Notes under the pieces: generated by a model
The model's input: only the letters and a program-made list of their open reading frames with translations
The model's database searches: none
Told to the model about the DNA's origin: nothing
In this document: positions 27,398 through 35,333 of the stretch, piece by piece
How positions within the stretch are numbered: position 1 is the stretch's first letter
Layout: each line of letters opens with the position of its first letter
NCBI GenBank assembly: GCA_020050835.1
Contig: JAGVKB010000127.1
Span: 1-64,000, forward strand
Origin: Candidatus Obscuribacterales bacterium
Lineage (GTDB): Bacteria > Cyanobacteriota > Vampirovibrionia > Obscuribacterales > Obscuribacteraceae
Length of the DNA stretch: 64,000 nt
Direction of reading: 5' to 3'
Position numbers and translations under genes: made by a program

Positions 27398-28717
27398 TTA
27401 GCCGTGCAGATTCGGCAGTACTCGAGTCGATTGCTGTGGTGCCTCTGTTTGATTTGATTGGCCTGGCTGCTGCAACCTCACCAGGATGAACTGTTCGGTT
27501 TTATCCTTTCCAAAATGCACAAGAATAGGGCTTTGGGCATCCATCAGATTGGCTACACCGGTATCATAGACAACCTTCTTGACGCCGCTGACCGTCCAAC
27601 AAGCGCGCATCGTTTTCTTGTCGATCGCTCCGTTGATCGGTTTAGTTTCGTCCGTCAAGGTATTGACATAGTTTCCGCGCAGAATACCATCCTTGTTTAC
27701 AGCAATTTGAAACAAAGTGGTCGAATCGGTCTGGCCGTTTTGAACCAGTGAAAATACTCCAAACGGCTTCCATTCGTCTTGCTTTGGTTGCTCGTTTGCA
27801 GGGATTGCTGGAGCTGATTCGGCCAGATTCCAGGCTTGCTCGTAATACTCAGGCGCAGTTGCAACTTGTTGCGAACCGTAATAGACACCACCATTTTGAT
27901 AGGTAATGTTATTGCCGTAGTCGTACTCCACTGGCGCATTAACAACAGTGGTCGATGATCCATTTCCGCCACCGCCACCACCGCCACTGGCAAGAGCACC
28001 CATCCCCATCCCAAACATCATCCCGGTTGTCATTCCAAGGAATGGAGCCATTACAGCCCAGGCAGTAGGATTGTAGCAATAGCTGCCAGGCCACCCGCCA
28101 TACCAGCAGCCCCGATGCGCGCCATACCAACCATCGTTGAATGCTCCGTAATGGTTGAAGTTGCCGCGAACCATGTTGCCATTGTTTACAAGCGTATTGC
28201 GGTTGATGTTGTAGGTGTTATTGCCTATGTGTCCGTAATTGTTGAAATTAGGATGGTTAGCAATTCTACCGAAGCCGCCATCGGTTGCAATCGGCTGATC
28301 TTTCCAACCATGGTTTGCAGTTGGATGATCGTTCCAATTATGGTTCGCCCAATTGTGATCGCCGCCACCCCAGTCACCGCTGTGGTTTCCCCAGTCTCCG
28401 CTGTGATTCCCGAAGTCTCCGCCACGATTCCCGAAATCACCGCCGCGATTCCCGAAGTCTCCGCCGCGATTCCCGAAGTCTCCGCCGCGATTCCCGAAGT
28501 CTCCGCCGCGATTCCCGAAGTCTCCGCCGCGATCTCCGAAGCCGCCGCCACCCATATCCCCACCACGGAAGCCACCGAAGCCGCCGCCACCGCCACCGCC
28601 ACGACCGAACCCGCCGCCACCACCGAAACCACGGGCGAAAGCGGAGTTACTTACCACTGAGCTACACAATAAAAGCATCACTGCAGCTCTGGAAATTCGA
28701 CTTCTAGAATCAAACAT
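27398..28717 (-). CDS. secreted glycine-rich repeat protein with planctomycete-type C-terminal domain
   Basis: This 439-residue protein starts behind GGAGG five bases from the ATG. A signal peptide (residues 1-28) is followed by a Gly/Arg-rich stretch and then about six GGDFGNR heptads encoded by perfect 21-bp repeats. Next come Asn/His/Gly-rich sequence (~110-200) and a short hydrophobic Gly/Met segment (~220-245). Residues ~310-425 form a compact domain (WKPFGVFSLVQNG ... GILRGNYVNTL ... RACWTVSG ... LVHFGKDKTEQ). I recall this domain from planctomycete proteins loosely labelled mu-protocadherin. The gene is 14 bases downstream of the NTF2-like gene, so the two form an operon. The role is unknown; a surface or matrix component is plausible. 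Confidence 0.75.
   Translation of the reverse strand: MFDSRSRISRAAVMLLLCSSVVSNSAFARGFGGGGGFGRGGGGGGGFGGFRGGDMGGGGFGDRGGDFGNRGGDFGNRGGDFGNRGGDFGNRGGDFGNRGGDFGNHSGDWGNHSGDWGGGDHNWANHNWNDHPTANHGWKDQPIATDGGFGRIANHPNFNNYGHIGNNTYNINRNTLVNNGNMVRGNFNHYGAFNDGWYGAHRGCWYGGWPGSYCYNPTAWAVMAPFLGMTTGMMFGMGMGALASGGGGGGGNGSSTTVVNAPVEYDYGNNITYQNGGVYYGSQQVATAPEYYEQAWNLAESAPAIPANEQPKQDEWKPFGVFSLVQNGQTDSTTLFQIAVNKDGILRGNYVNTLTDETKPINGAIDKKTMRACWTVSGVKKVVYDTGVANLMDAQSPILVHFGKDKTEQFILVRLQQPGQSNQTEAPQQSTRVLPNLHG
28405..28530 (-). repeat. six tandem 21-bp repeats encoding GGDFGNR heptads
   Basis: Six consecutive 21-base units run from 28405 to 28530. The four units 28447-28530 are identical, and the two earlier ones differ at a few positions. 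Each unit encodes one seven-residue repeat, so copy-number change keeps the frame. This is the kind of tract prone to slippage length variation between strains. Confidence 0.9.
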
Positions 28718-28731
28718 AAAACCTCCAAATG

Positions 28732-29670
28732 CTACTTAGTTGCAGTGTCTCTAACAACCTTAATCTCATTGGTGTCCGGCTGCGCCGCACCATCCAGTGT
28801 TCTGCTTGCCGATTGCCAGGTGAAAGCGTCTTTGCCAAGCGACTTGATCCGGTAGATAGCACTAGCTTTTGCACCTTCCGGGGTGACTGCCCACGCCTGT
28901 CTAACCCAACTCTGTCCATCTCTAACCCAATGAGCCTGACCAAAGCCGCCACCGGCTCCAAAGCTGGAAGAAAAAATCTCCTTTCTTACCGGGTCCCAAC
29001 CGATAATCTCTGCATCTGAAATCTTGTCCGGATCTGCACCATCAAAATGATAAGTACAAAGAATGAAATGCTTGTCTGCCACCCAACGAGCCCTGAAGTG
29101 CAACTTGTCTTTCTCGCTGGCAGCTGACCAATCGCCGAGCAACCAGTTAAGATCGTTCAGATACTCAGCACTCGATTTCGGCACGTAAGCTGTTTCGGTT
29201 GCATTGGAGATCAGCCATTTGCCGTTCTCTTTGACATGCACGACAGTGTAGCGACTTGCGCTGTCCGGTGAGGGTGATTGTAAGGATCGAGTTATACCCT
29301 GTTCAATTGCGACGTTCGGTGCCGGAAATCGAACCGATTCAACCTCAACTTGCAGCGGCTGCCGCCCGCCAGCTGAAAACAACTTATTGAAAGACTTTTC
29401 AATCTCATCTCGTCCATGAAGCTCATGCCCTTCGAGATCGAGAAATGTAGCGTCCTTTGTCCACTGATCGGCGATAGTCTTGGCATCGCCCATTGCAAAC
29501 GATTTGGCATACTGTTCCGCTTGAGAACGAATCGCCTTTTCGTCGTCTGCATACTTCGAGCTGGATGAATCCGACTTTTGCGCAATCGCCCCCAGCTGGC
29601 CAGTCACGGACACCATCGATGCCAGGAGGGTTGTCGCAATGCCCAAAACGAGCTTTCTCTTGACAGTCAT
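28732..29670 (-). CDS. secreted SgcJ/EcaC-type (SnoaL/NTF2-like, DUF4440) protein
   Basis: This 312-residue protein has a signal peptide (residues 1-30, ending near GAIAQ). Residues ~40-165 form an NTF2-like domain (DEKAIRSQAEQYAKSFAMGD, then ATFLDLEG, then GRDEIEKSF). Residues ~170-305 form a second beta-rich domain (LNWLLGDWSA ... FRARWVADKHFILC ... IIGWDPVRKEIFSSSF), which I recall accompanying the first in planctomycete-type proteins. NTF2-like folds bind small ligands or act as dimers, and no catalytic residues are obvious. It is the first gene of a two-gene operon with the glycine-rich protein. The substrate is unknown. Confidence 0.8.
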   Translation of the reverse strand: MTVKRKLVLGIATTLLASMVSVTGQLGAIAQKSDSSSSKYADDEKAIRSQAEQYAKSFAMGDAKTIADQWTKDATFLDLEGHELHGRDEIEKSFNKLFSAGGRQPLQVEVESVRFPAPNVAIEQGITRSLQSPSPDSASRYTVVHVKENGKWLISNATETAYVPKSSAEYLNDLNWLLGDWSAASEKDKLHFRARWVADKHFILCTYHFDGADPDKISDAEIIGWDPVRKEIFSSSFGAGGGFGQAHWVRDGQSWVRQAWAVTPEGAKASAIYRIKSLGKDAFTWQSASRTLDGAAQPDTNEIKVVRDTATK

Positions 29671-29784
29671 TCTAAATACCCTTTGAAACCGTAATTCGAG
29701 TCTTTTAAATGTAACCGGTATTTCTTCCTGAGAACTACTGTCTTACATTGATCTAAACGGTAACATTAGTTGCCAGGGGCACCG

Positions 29785-30663
29785 CTAGCCATGTTGCTCG
29801 ATCGGCTCGCTCGGCACAAGTGCATCAAGCACTGCTGGCAGGATATGCCGCAACTGGAAATGCCCTTCTCCCGGAACAATTCGTAGCTCGGCCTTAGGAA
29901 TAAGCTCCGCCAGCTGTCGAGCATGGGAGAGCGGACAGATTTTGTCATCTCCTCCCTGCCAGAGAATTACAGGAACCGCAATATCCTCCAGCCGAAATCC
30001 CCAGGAACCTCCGACCGCCCAATAATCATCCAAGTTGCCCTCAGCTCCCTGCCGCATACTTTCATACATGAACTCGGTCGCGTCATCATCGGAAAGTGCC
30101 ATGACAATCTCTCTATCACTCTTGGCTGAAAGTTCCCGCAAAAGGTCCCACTTCACGAAGGACGGCGGCATCAGGGCCGCCAATTCGAGCGCTCTGGCCA
30201 GTATCCAGCGCAGCCTGCGCGGCCAGGTAAACACCAGACGGTCGATGTCCAACTCCAGCTCCGCAATCGCCTCTTGATTGGTAAGCGGAGCCATTCCACC
30301 ACTTGTGCCGACCAAACTCAAACGGTCGGCCAGTTTGTTGGCGCATACTAGAACGTATGGCCCGCCAAGCGACCAGCCCAGAATGGAGACTTTCCCGAGA
30401 TTCAAGATTTCGAGGAATTGCGAAACATCATCTGCCCAGTCCAGTAGAGTGCGATCCGCTTTACGGTCGGATTGCCCTATGCCTGGTCGATCTGGCGCGA
30501 TCAGCCTGATGCCACGTTCGGCACACAATTTATCAGCAAATGCCAGATCAAGCCTGCTGCAGAAGCCACCATGGAAGTACAAAAGCGGCTTACCTGTCTG
30601 CTCTCCATACTCAGCGTAGCTGAGTCTTCTGCCATCGGAAAGCTGTACGCTGTGACAATCCAT
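29785..30663 (-). CDS. alpha/beta hydrolase (soluble, fold-1)
   Basis: This 292-residue protein has the oxyanion motif YFHGGFCSR, the nucleophile elbow GWSLGG, the acid in WQGGDDKICP and the final catalytic His in GEGHF. Residues ~135-215 form a variable lid. There is no signal peptide or membrane segment, so it should be cytoplasmic. It is separated by ~110 bases from the next upstream unit and ~90 bases from the DUF2156 gene, both on the same strand. It could be an esterase, lipase-like enzyme or C-C hydrolase; the sequence does not decide. Confidence 0.8.
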   Translation of the reverse strand: MDCHSVQLSDGRRLSYAEYGEQTGKPLLYFHGGFCSRLDLAFADKLCAERGIRLIAPDRPGIGQSDRKADRTLLDWADDVSQFLEILNLGKVSILGWSLGGPYVLVCANKLADRLSLVGTSGGMAPLTNQEAIAELELDIDRLVFTWPRRLRWILARALELAALMPPSFVKWDLLRELSAKSDREIVMALSDDDATEFMYESMRQGAEGNLDDYWAVGGSWGFRLEDIAVPVILWQGGDDKICPLSHARQLAELIPKAELRIVPGEGHFQLRHILPAVLDALVPSEPIEQHG

Positions 30664-30749
30664 CGCTCTCTATCTCTGACCGGAAACTCTGCGTTTTCTT
30701 CGATGCCATCCGGTAAGACAGATAGACTCAATCAACGCGCCAGAATCTC

Positions 30750-31964
30750 TTAAGGTGCGGTATCCGAACACTCGGCTTTCTGGCTTTCGAACTTGCTCTT
30801 GAGCCAGCTGGAAAACTGACTTTTTAGATGGCTAATCGTCTGACGAAATGGATGCAGTCCAAGCACATGATAGACATCAATCATTCGCACCAACAAAAAG
30901 CGCGTCTTCATGGAGCAGTAGACCTTTTCCTCACGCGCACCGGGAAGTTCCGGTCTATACAGACTCTTGTGACGCGCAAGATTCTTGAAGTTGTACAGGA
31001 AGTTTGCTTTTTCGTAAGCGTACTTAAAGTGCGCCGTCAAAAGCTTGCTGTGGCGAAATTCATTGGAATCACCCACCTTTGCAAACGGTGACAGACCCAG
31101 TGACAATAGCCTCTTACCTTCCGATTTGAACTTCTCGATCGCCTCAATGACGATGTAATCGACAACCGAGTATGTTCTGTTCAAGTTGCTTCGTAATTGA
31201 TTGGCGATGTAGCCGATTACTTTGCCTTCCTCATACATCGGATCAAAAACCACAAATCCGACGATCTCACCATCTTTGATGGCAACAAACTTCCGAACAT
31301 CTACTTCGTCGACATAGACCATCGGGCGAACGATAAAACGCATTTCGCTCGCGCCCGCCACCTTCTCCTGCATCCAATCGTCGCTAATTTTCTTGAGCGC
31401 ATTCAACATTTCGTCGTTCATCTGCTCGACTTCGACCACCTGCAGCCGATCGTTCTTTCCGCCGTTGCGCGCATTACGCAGCTGTTGCTTCTTGTTGCCG
31501 ACCAGATTGAAATCTTGGAGCTCGATGAATGTCTCGACGCCGAGCTCGTTTACGCTAAAACCTTTCTCGTTAAGCAACTCGGCCGTCTCATGCGTAATGT
31601 GCAAAAAGATCGGATCGTTTTTTGCCTTCAAAAAAGCTTCAAGAAACGCCTTCCGGTTCTCCTTACTGCAGATCGGATCCGAAAGCACAACTACTGAGCC
31701 AGGCGCATCGTCGAGCTGCTTGAAGGCAACAAATCCAAGCTCATGGTTAAAGTATTTCAGCCCCTCTTGCAGCGCCGAATAAGCAAGCGATCCGCTGCCA
31801 TGAATGTGCAACTGCTCCATCCGAAAACCTTGCGTAGCCGTTTGCTGGCCGGCATGAGCCACAGCCGACGGCAACGCTTCTTGCTTCGCCTTTAGTGATT
31901 CCAAATCATTGCCAGAACGGTTTGGCAATGCATCCGAACTCGAATCACCTTTTGAATCGCGCAC
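30750..31964 (-). CDS. DUF2156 / phosphatidylglycerol lysyltransferase C-terminal-type protein
   Basis: This 404-residue protein has no transmembrane segments. Residues ~50-360 resemble the tandem-GNAT catalytic domain (DUF2156) found at the C-terminus of MprF/LPG synthetases: a first half with HITHETAELLNEKGF and a second with FVAIKDGEIVGFVVFDP, YSVVDYIVIEAIEKF and LLSLGLSPFAKVG. In MprF the domain moves lysine or alanine from tRNA to phosphatidylglycerol. Free-standing copies without the flippase half are common, and their acceptors are often unknown. The first ~45 residues look disordered. It is divergent from the dienelactone hydrolase gene. An aminoacyl- or acyl-transferase role is likely, the substrate is not known. 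Confidence 0.7.
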   Translation of the reverse strand: MRDSKGDSSSDALPNRSGNDLESLKAKQEALPSAVAHAGQQTATQGFRMEQLHIHGSGSLAYSALQEGLKYFNHELGFVAFKQLDDAPGSVVVLSDPICSKENRKAFLEAFLKAKNDPIFLHITHETAELLNEKGFSVNELGVETFIELQDFNLVGNKKQQLRNARNGGKNDRLQVVEVEQMNDEMLNALKKISDDWMQEKVAGASEMRFIVRPMVYVDEVDVRKFVAIKDGEIVGFVVFDPMYEEGKVIGYIANQLRSNLNRTYSVVDYIVIEAIEKFKSEGKRLLSLGLSPFAKVGDSNEFRHSKLLTAHFKYAYEKANFLYNFKNLARHKSLYRPELPGAREEKVYCSMKTRFLLVRMIDVYHVLGLHPFRQTISHLKSQFSSWLKSKFESQKAECSDTAP

Positions 31965-32226
31965 TTATACCATCCCCCAAACCCGGAAAGAAAGTCGACT
32001 TTCTTTCGACCGCACTGAACGATTCCTGAAAGATTTCCGACAGCCGCAAACTTACAAGCGTAATTTACTATTATAAGACGGACTGGTCCAAACACTCATG
32101 AAATTATCCAACTAGACACCCCGGACCGGAATCGGTCAACTGGCTGGAACTTTGCTCTCGGAACAGGAAGGTCGGTTCCTGCTAAAATCTTTGCCTGGCG
32201 AAAAAGCCAACAAAGGAGGTCAAGCG

Positions 32227-32943
32227 ATGGTTGGTGACTGGATCTCGATTAATTCGGCCGATGGAAAGACGTTCAAGGCGTACGTCTCGGCGCCGCCGGT
32301 TCCAACTGCGTCGGCAGTGGTGGTGATTCAAGAGATCTTCGGAGTCAATCCTTGGCTCAGGTCGGTCGCTGACTGGTTAGCAAATGAAGGCTATCTCGCG
32401 ATTGCTCCCGACCTGTTTCATCGCCAGGAGCCGAACGTCCAACTGACGGACAAATCTGAAGCGGATTGGCAAAAGGCATTCGAGTTATACAAGGGATTCG
32501 ACGAAGATAAGGGCGTGGAAGACCTCAAGTCCACAATTGCAGCGGCTGCCACGCTACCGCAATGCAACGGAAAGGTGGGCTCGCTTGGATTCTGTCTGGG
32601 CGGTAAACTGGCATACTTGCTGTCCGCCCGTTCGAACAGCAACTGCAATGTCAGCTTCTACGGTGTAGGCATCGAACAAAATCTGAGCGAACCGGTGCGC
32701 AAACCACTCCTGATGCATATTGCCGAAAAAGATGCTCATGTACCTCCGGAAGCGCAGGCGGCAATTCATCAAACGCTCGATCGAAATGAATTGGTGAGCA
32801 TTCGTGTTTATGAAGGTGCCGGCCACGCATTTGGACGTCCGGGCTCCCAGCATTACGACGAGAAGTTGGCAGAGCTCGCGCGCCTACGCAGCCTGGAATT
32901 TCTCGAGCAGCATTTGGTTTCAGAAGTTGGAGCAGCTCATTAG
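32227..32943 (+). CDS. dienelactone hydrolase family protein
   Basis: The ATG at 32227 is chosen because a perfect AAAGGAGGT lies upstream with good spacing; a longer in-frame extension has no such site. The 238-residue product has the DLH pattern: VVVIQEIFGVNPWLRSVADWLA near the N-terminus, the nucleophile elbow GFCLGG with Cys as the nucleophile, an Asp in AEKDAHVPP and a His in GAGHAFG. The family hydrolyses dienelactones or related carboxymethyl esters in the cytoplasm. It lies alone upstream of a secreted protein on the same strand, with a ~90-base gap. Confidence 0.88.
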   Translation: MVGDWISINSADGKTFKAYVSAPPVPTASAVVVIQEIFGVNPWLRSVADWLANEGYLAIAPDLFHRQEPNVQLTDKSEADWQKAFELYKGFDEDKGVEDLKSTIAAAATLPQCNGKVGSLGFCLGGKLAYLLSARSNSNCNVSFYGVGIEQNLSEPVRKPLLMHIAEKDAHVPPEAQAAIHQTLDRNELVSIRVYEGAGHAFGRPGSQHYDEKLAELARLRSLEFLEQHLVSEVGAAH

Positions 32944-33051
32944 AGCGGTCAACTCGACTCTGGCTGAGCAGCAGTCACCCCTGGCTGTAATACCTAAGGT
33001 AATACCACCGCCATCGACTGAAAAGTAACAACCGTGACTGTCGATCAAATC

Positions 33052-33993
33052 ATGCGATTGAGAACACCTTTCACAACGCTTGGCCTGTTAATTTGCATAA
33101 TCCTGCAAACTAGTCCTGCCGTCGGCAACGGACCGCCTGGACTACGGAAGGAGCGTGCGCAAACGGACAATTCGAATCTATTGCCGCTCCCATCGCCCAC
33201 GCCCGCCGCCGCTCCAAACGCTTCAACCGCGCCCAACAGCTCGGCACCGGCAGTGCAATCACAACCGCTCGTGTTGCAGGGCGGTATCGAGCACTCGGAA
33301 CGCCTACAGCCGGTCGCGCCAGAGCTACAAGCGGGAGCAATTTATAACGAGCAAGCGCTGCCACCAATCGAACCGAACAACGACTGGTACTGGATTCCTT
33401 ACTGGTACTCCGGACTGAAACATGTGGACACTGAAACTGTTTTACAGGATTACGACTTCAATACAGGCAACGTGATCAGACCGGACAGAGTAATTCTCAA
33501 TCGGCAAGATCTCGCAATCGGTTTCCAGGCTGACCGCAATGGACAGGTGTGGGAGTTCAAGAGAGCACCATATCGTACAACGGTCGAAGGCGATAAGGTG
33601 CTGTCCGTTATGATGGTTCGCAATCGAGATCCGCTGGCAGTCTCGCAAGAACGGGTGGTCGTGAGGCTCATTCAAACTTGCTTGACCGTCGACAAGTATT
33701 CTCGTCAAATTATGAAATCGGAGCAAACCGAACAGCTGAATACCTACGTACCTTCTGCACCTGGTGTGATGAACCTGCAAAGTTCGATCAAATCATTCGG
33801 ACCGGATGGCGCCCCGCTCGTCGAAGAACAGAGCTCGCGAGTGGTCGTAGATAGAGCTCCATTTCAGCCGATTGACAACTACGAGGGCAGAGACATGAGA
33901 AGCTTGTTTAGCCAATTCATGATGTCTCATGGCTATGGAAACCTGCTTCCAGACAGCCTGCAACCACAGCAAGATCAGCAATCGTTTCGCTAG
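33052..33993 (+). CDS. secreted protein of unknown function
   Basis: Starting from the ATG at 33052, this is 313 residues; a GTG at 33034 is an alternative and neither has a clear ribosome site. A signal peptide (MRLRTPFTTLGLLICIILQT) is followed by a Pro/Ala/Ser linker (~30-80). Residues ~90-290 form a beta-rich domain (NDWYWIPYWYSGLKHVDTETVLQDYDF ... WEFKRAPYRTTVEGDKVLSVMMV) that I do not recognise. It has no Cys pairs or catalytic motif that I can see. Its stop overlaps by four bases the stop of the convergent membrane protein gene. Export to the periplasm or outside is the only inference I make. Confidence 0.7.
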   Translation: MRLRTPFTTLGLLICIILQTSPAVGNGPPGLRKERAQTDNSNLLPLPSPTPAAAPNASTAPNSSAPAVQSQPLVLQGGIEHSERLQPVAPELQAGAIYNEQALPPIEPNNDWYWIPYWYSGLKHVDTETVLQDYDFNTGNVIRPDRVILNRQDLAIGFQADRNGQVWEFKRAPYRTTVEGDKVLSVMMVRNRDPLAVSQERVVVRLIQTCLTVDKYSRQIMKSEQTEQLNTYVPSAPGVMNLQSSIKSFGPDGAPLVEEQSSRVVVDRAPFQPIDNYEGRDMRSLFSQFMMSHGYGNLLPDSLQPQQDQQSFR

Positions 33994-34646
33994 AGAATGT
34001 TTACGGCCCGTGCCGCCAGAAGTGCAATGATCGCCAACGAAACCGATGATTGAATCATCATCAGTACCTTGGCCCAGGGGGAAAGTACCGGCGTGTCAGT
34101 TGGAGACAGAGCGGTGCTGGTGTTAAAGGCCAGGAAGAGATAATCAACAAACGTTGGCGACCAGTTTTCTTGTTTCATCAGCTTTCGCGTTCTGTCATCG
34201 AGCGTCATAGCCGGAAAGAGGAAGGCCCCATCCGAATGGCCAGGCTCTCGGTCACGCATGTGCGGGCCACCCGCATCCAAACGCCAGTACCAGAGAGCAA
34301 ACACCAGGATATTGGTCGCCCAGAGAGCAGCGGCGGAACGGAGCAACGCTTCCGGCGTCTCGACATGAGCCGGAATAGCCATTACCAGTGCCACTAGCGA
34401 ACGCAACAAACCAAAGGTAATAAAGCCGAGCAAGGCAAATCCAAGATTTCGGCTCAAGCGATGACGACCACGGCGGAACGCCAATCTACCCGGCACCAAA
34501 AGTGCGATTGCGACCGCTATGCCTGCCCAACGCGGGTGAAGCGCAAGCGAATCCGGCAAGGCATAGTACAAACCACCGACCGCAACTACGGCGATCAACG
34601 GAGGCCAGAGCGGCTCTTGTAGGATCTGATTGGGAACGCTTTCCAT
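33990..34646 (-). CDS. five-helix membrane protein with degenerate ion-channel-like last segment
   Basis: This 218-residue protein has about four hydrophobic helices in the first 125 residues and a last segment at ~165-218. That segment reads YLFLAFNTSTALSPTDTPVL followed by a hydrophobic helix. The spacing and tone match the pore loop and second helix of two-TM potassium channels (YxSxxTxTTVGYGDxxP), but the filter TVGYGD is replaced by TALSPTD. DUF1345-type proteins are similar. It is probably not a potassium-selective channel. Its end overlaps the convergent upstream gene by four bases. Confidence 0.6.
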   Translation of the reverse strand: MESVPNQILQEPLWPPLIAVVAVGGLYYALPDSLALHPRWAGIAVAIALLVPGRLAFRRGRHRLSRNLGFALLGFITFGLLRSLVALVMAIPAHVETPEALLRSAAALWATNILVFALWYWRLDAGGPHMRDREPGHSDGAFLFPAMTLDDRTRKLMKQENWSPTFVDYLFLAFNTSTALSPTDTPVLSPWAKVLMMIQSSVSLAIIALLAARAVNIL

Positions 34647-34684
34647 CTGAGTGACCTCACAAATGGACCATTTTAGAAGCCGAA

Positions 34685-34708
34685 AACTGGAGCCTCAAAA
34701 GGCTCCAG
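34685..34708 (-). terminator. intrinsic terminator for the small secreted peptide gene
   Basis: ACTGGAGCC and GGCTCCAGT form a perfect 9-bp stem with a 6-base loop. Read on the minus strand it is followed by TTTTCGG. It lies about 115 bases downstream of the 64-residue peptide gene, which it should end. Confidence 0.7.
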
Positions 34709-34822
34709 TCTATCTAGCTTGCTTTTCGGTGCTTCCTTAGTACTTCGAACAACCGGTCCATAATCAGAATCGATTGGCCCTAACAGCGCTCTAAATACGC
34801 TTCAAGCCGGTAGCCCGGGAGT

Positions 34823-35017
34823 TTAGCCCTTGCCAACCATCTTCTTCATGCCATTGCCCATCGCCTTCAAGCCTTGACCCATCTTCTTGAAAGGCCAGAC
34901 TATCGCGGAACCAACTTTTTTCGCGCCTTCTTGCATCTTATTGTCTGCCGCGAAAGCCGCATTGGCACTGGACAGTAACACGATCGATGCCGAAAGCAAG
35001 GTCAAATACTTCTTCAT
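34823..35017 (-). CDS. 64-residue secreted cationic peptide
   Basis: The ATG at 35015-35017 has GGAG six bases upstream; a longer frame from 35068 lacks one. Residues 1-23 are a clean signal peptide (MKKYLTLLSASIVLLSSANA, then AFA). The mature ~41 residues carry nine Lys against two acidic residues and no Cys: KMQEGAKKVGSAIVWPFKK, then MGQGLKAMGNGMKKMVGKG. Gly-rich, Met/Lys-rich and partly amphipathic, it could bind membranes or nucleic acids or be an antimicrobial-like peptide. No immunity or export gene is adjacent. It is a single-gene unit with its own terminator. Function is unknown. Confidence 0.7.
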   Translation of the reverse strand: MKKYLTLLSASIVLLSSANAAFAADNKMQEGAKKVGSAIVWPFKKMGQGLKAMGNGMKKMVGKG

Positions 35018-35068
35018 ATGTAACTCCAATAATTTGAGCAGCCTGTTTGGCCATAGAATTAATAACAT

Positions 35069-35333
35069 AGAGGCTGAACAATCACATTAAGAAAAAGCTC
35101 CTGCATCTCGATCATTGCCGACTGGACTCAGCCACTAAAACTTCAGTTGCACAATCCGCATAAACATCAGCCGTAGACTTGGATACCAAGTAGATATCTC
35201 AATAGCGCTCGGTCTCCTCCTTGCAACACCTGCCTGTGCTAACATTTGTGTCCCAATGTCAATCTACGACTGTTATTGCACTATACGCTAGTGTTTTCCA
35301 ACCAACCGGTGCCATGCGCTCGAGAGGAAGAAA
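35069..35333. other. divergent promoter region, small peptide gene and aldehyde dehydrogenase
   Basis: These 265 bases separate two divergent genes. I see no convincing paired promoter hexamers or inverted repeats. The only clear signal is the GAGAGGAAG ribosome site just before the aldehyde dehydrogenase ATG. Confidence 0.3.

Noticed and set aside
28115-28660. Plus-strand frames with IPEVSAA repeats opposite the glycine-rich gene
   Set aside because: They mirror the 21-bp GGDFGNR tract on the minus strand. There is no ribosome site and no independent homology.
31087-31104. GTGACA pair resembling the PHO-box-like sites
   Set aside because: The two units are 12 bases apart, not 11, and lie inside the conserved LSLGLSP coding segment of the DUF2156 gene.
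32152-32226. 25-codon extension of the dienelactone hydrolase
   Set aside because: A near-perfect ribosome site stands directly before the internal ATG at 32227, and the extension is not similar to the family.
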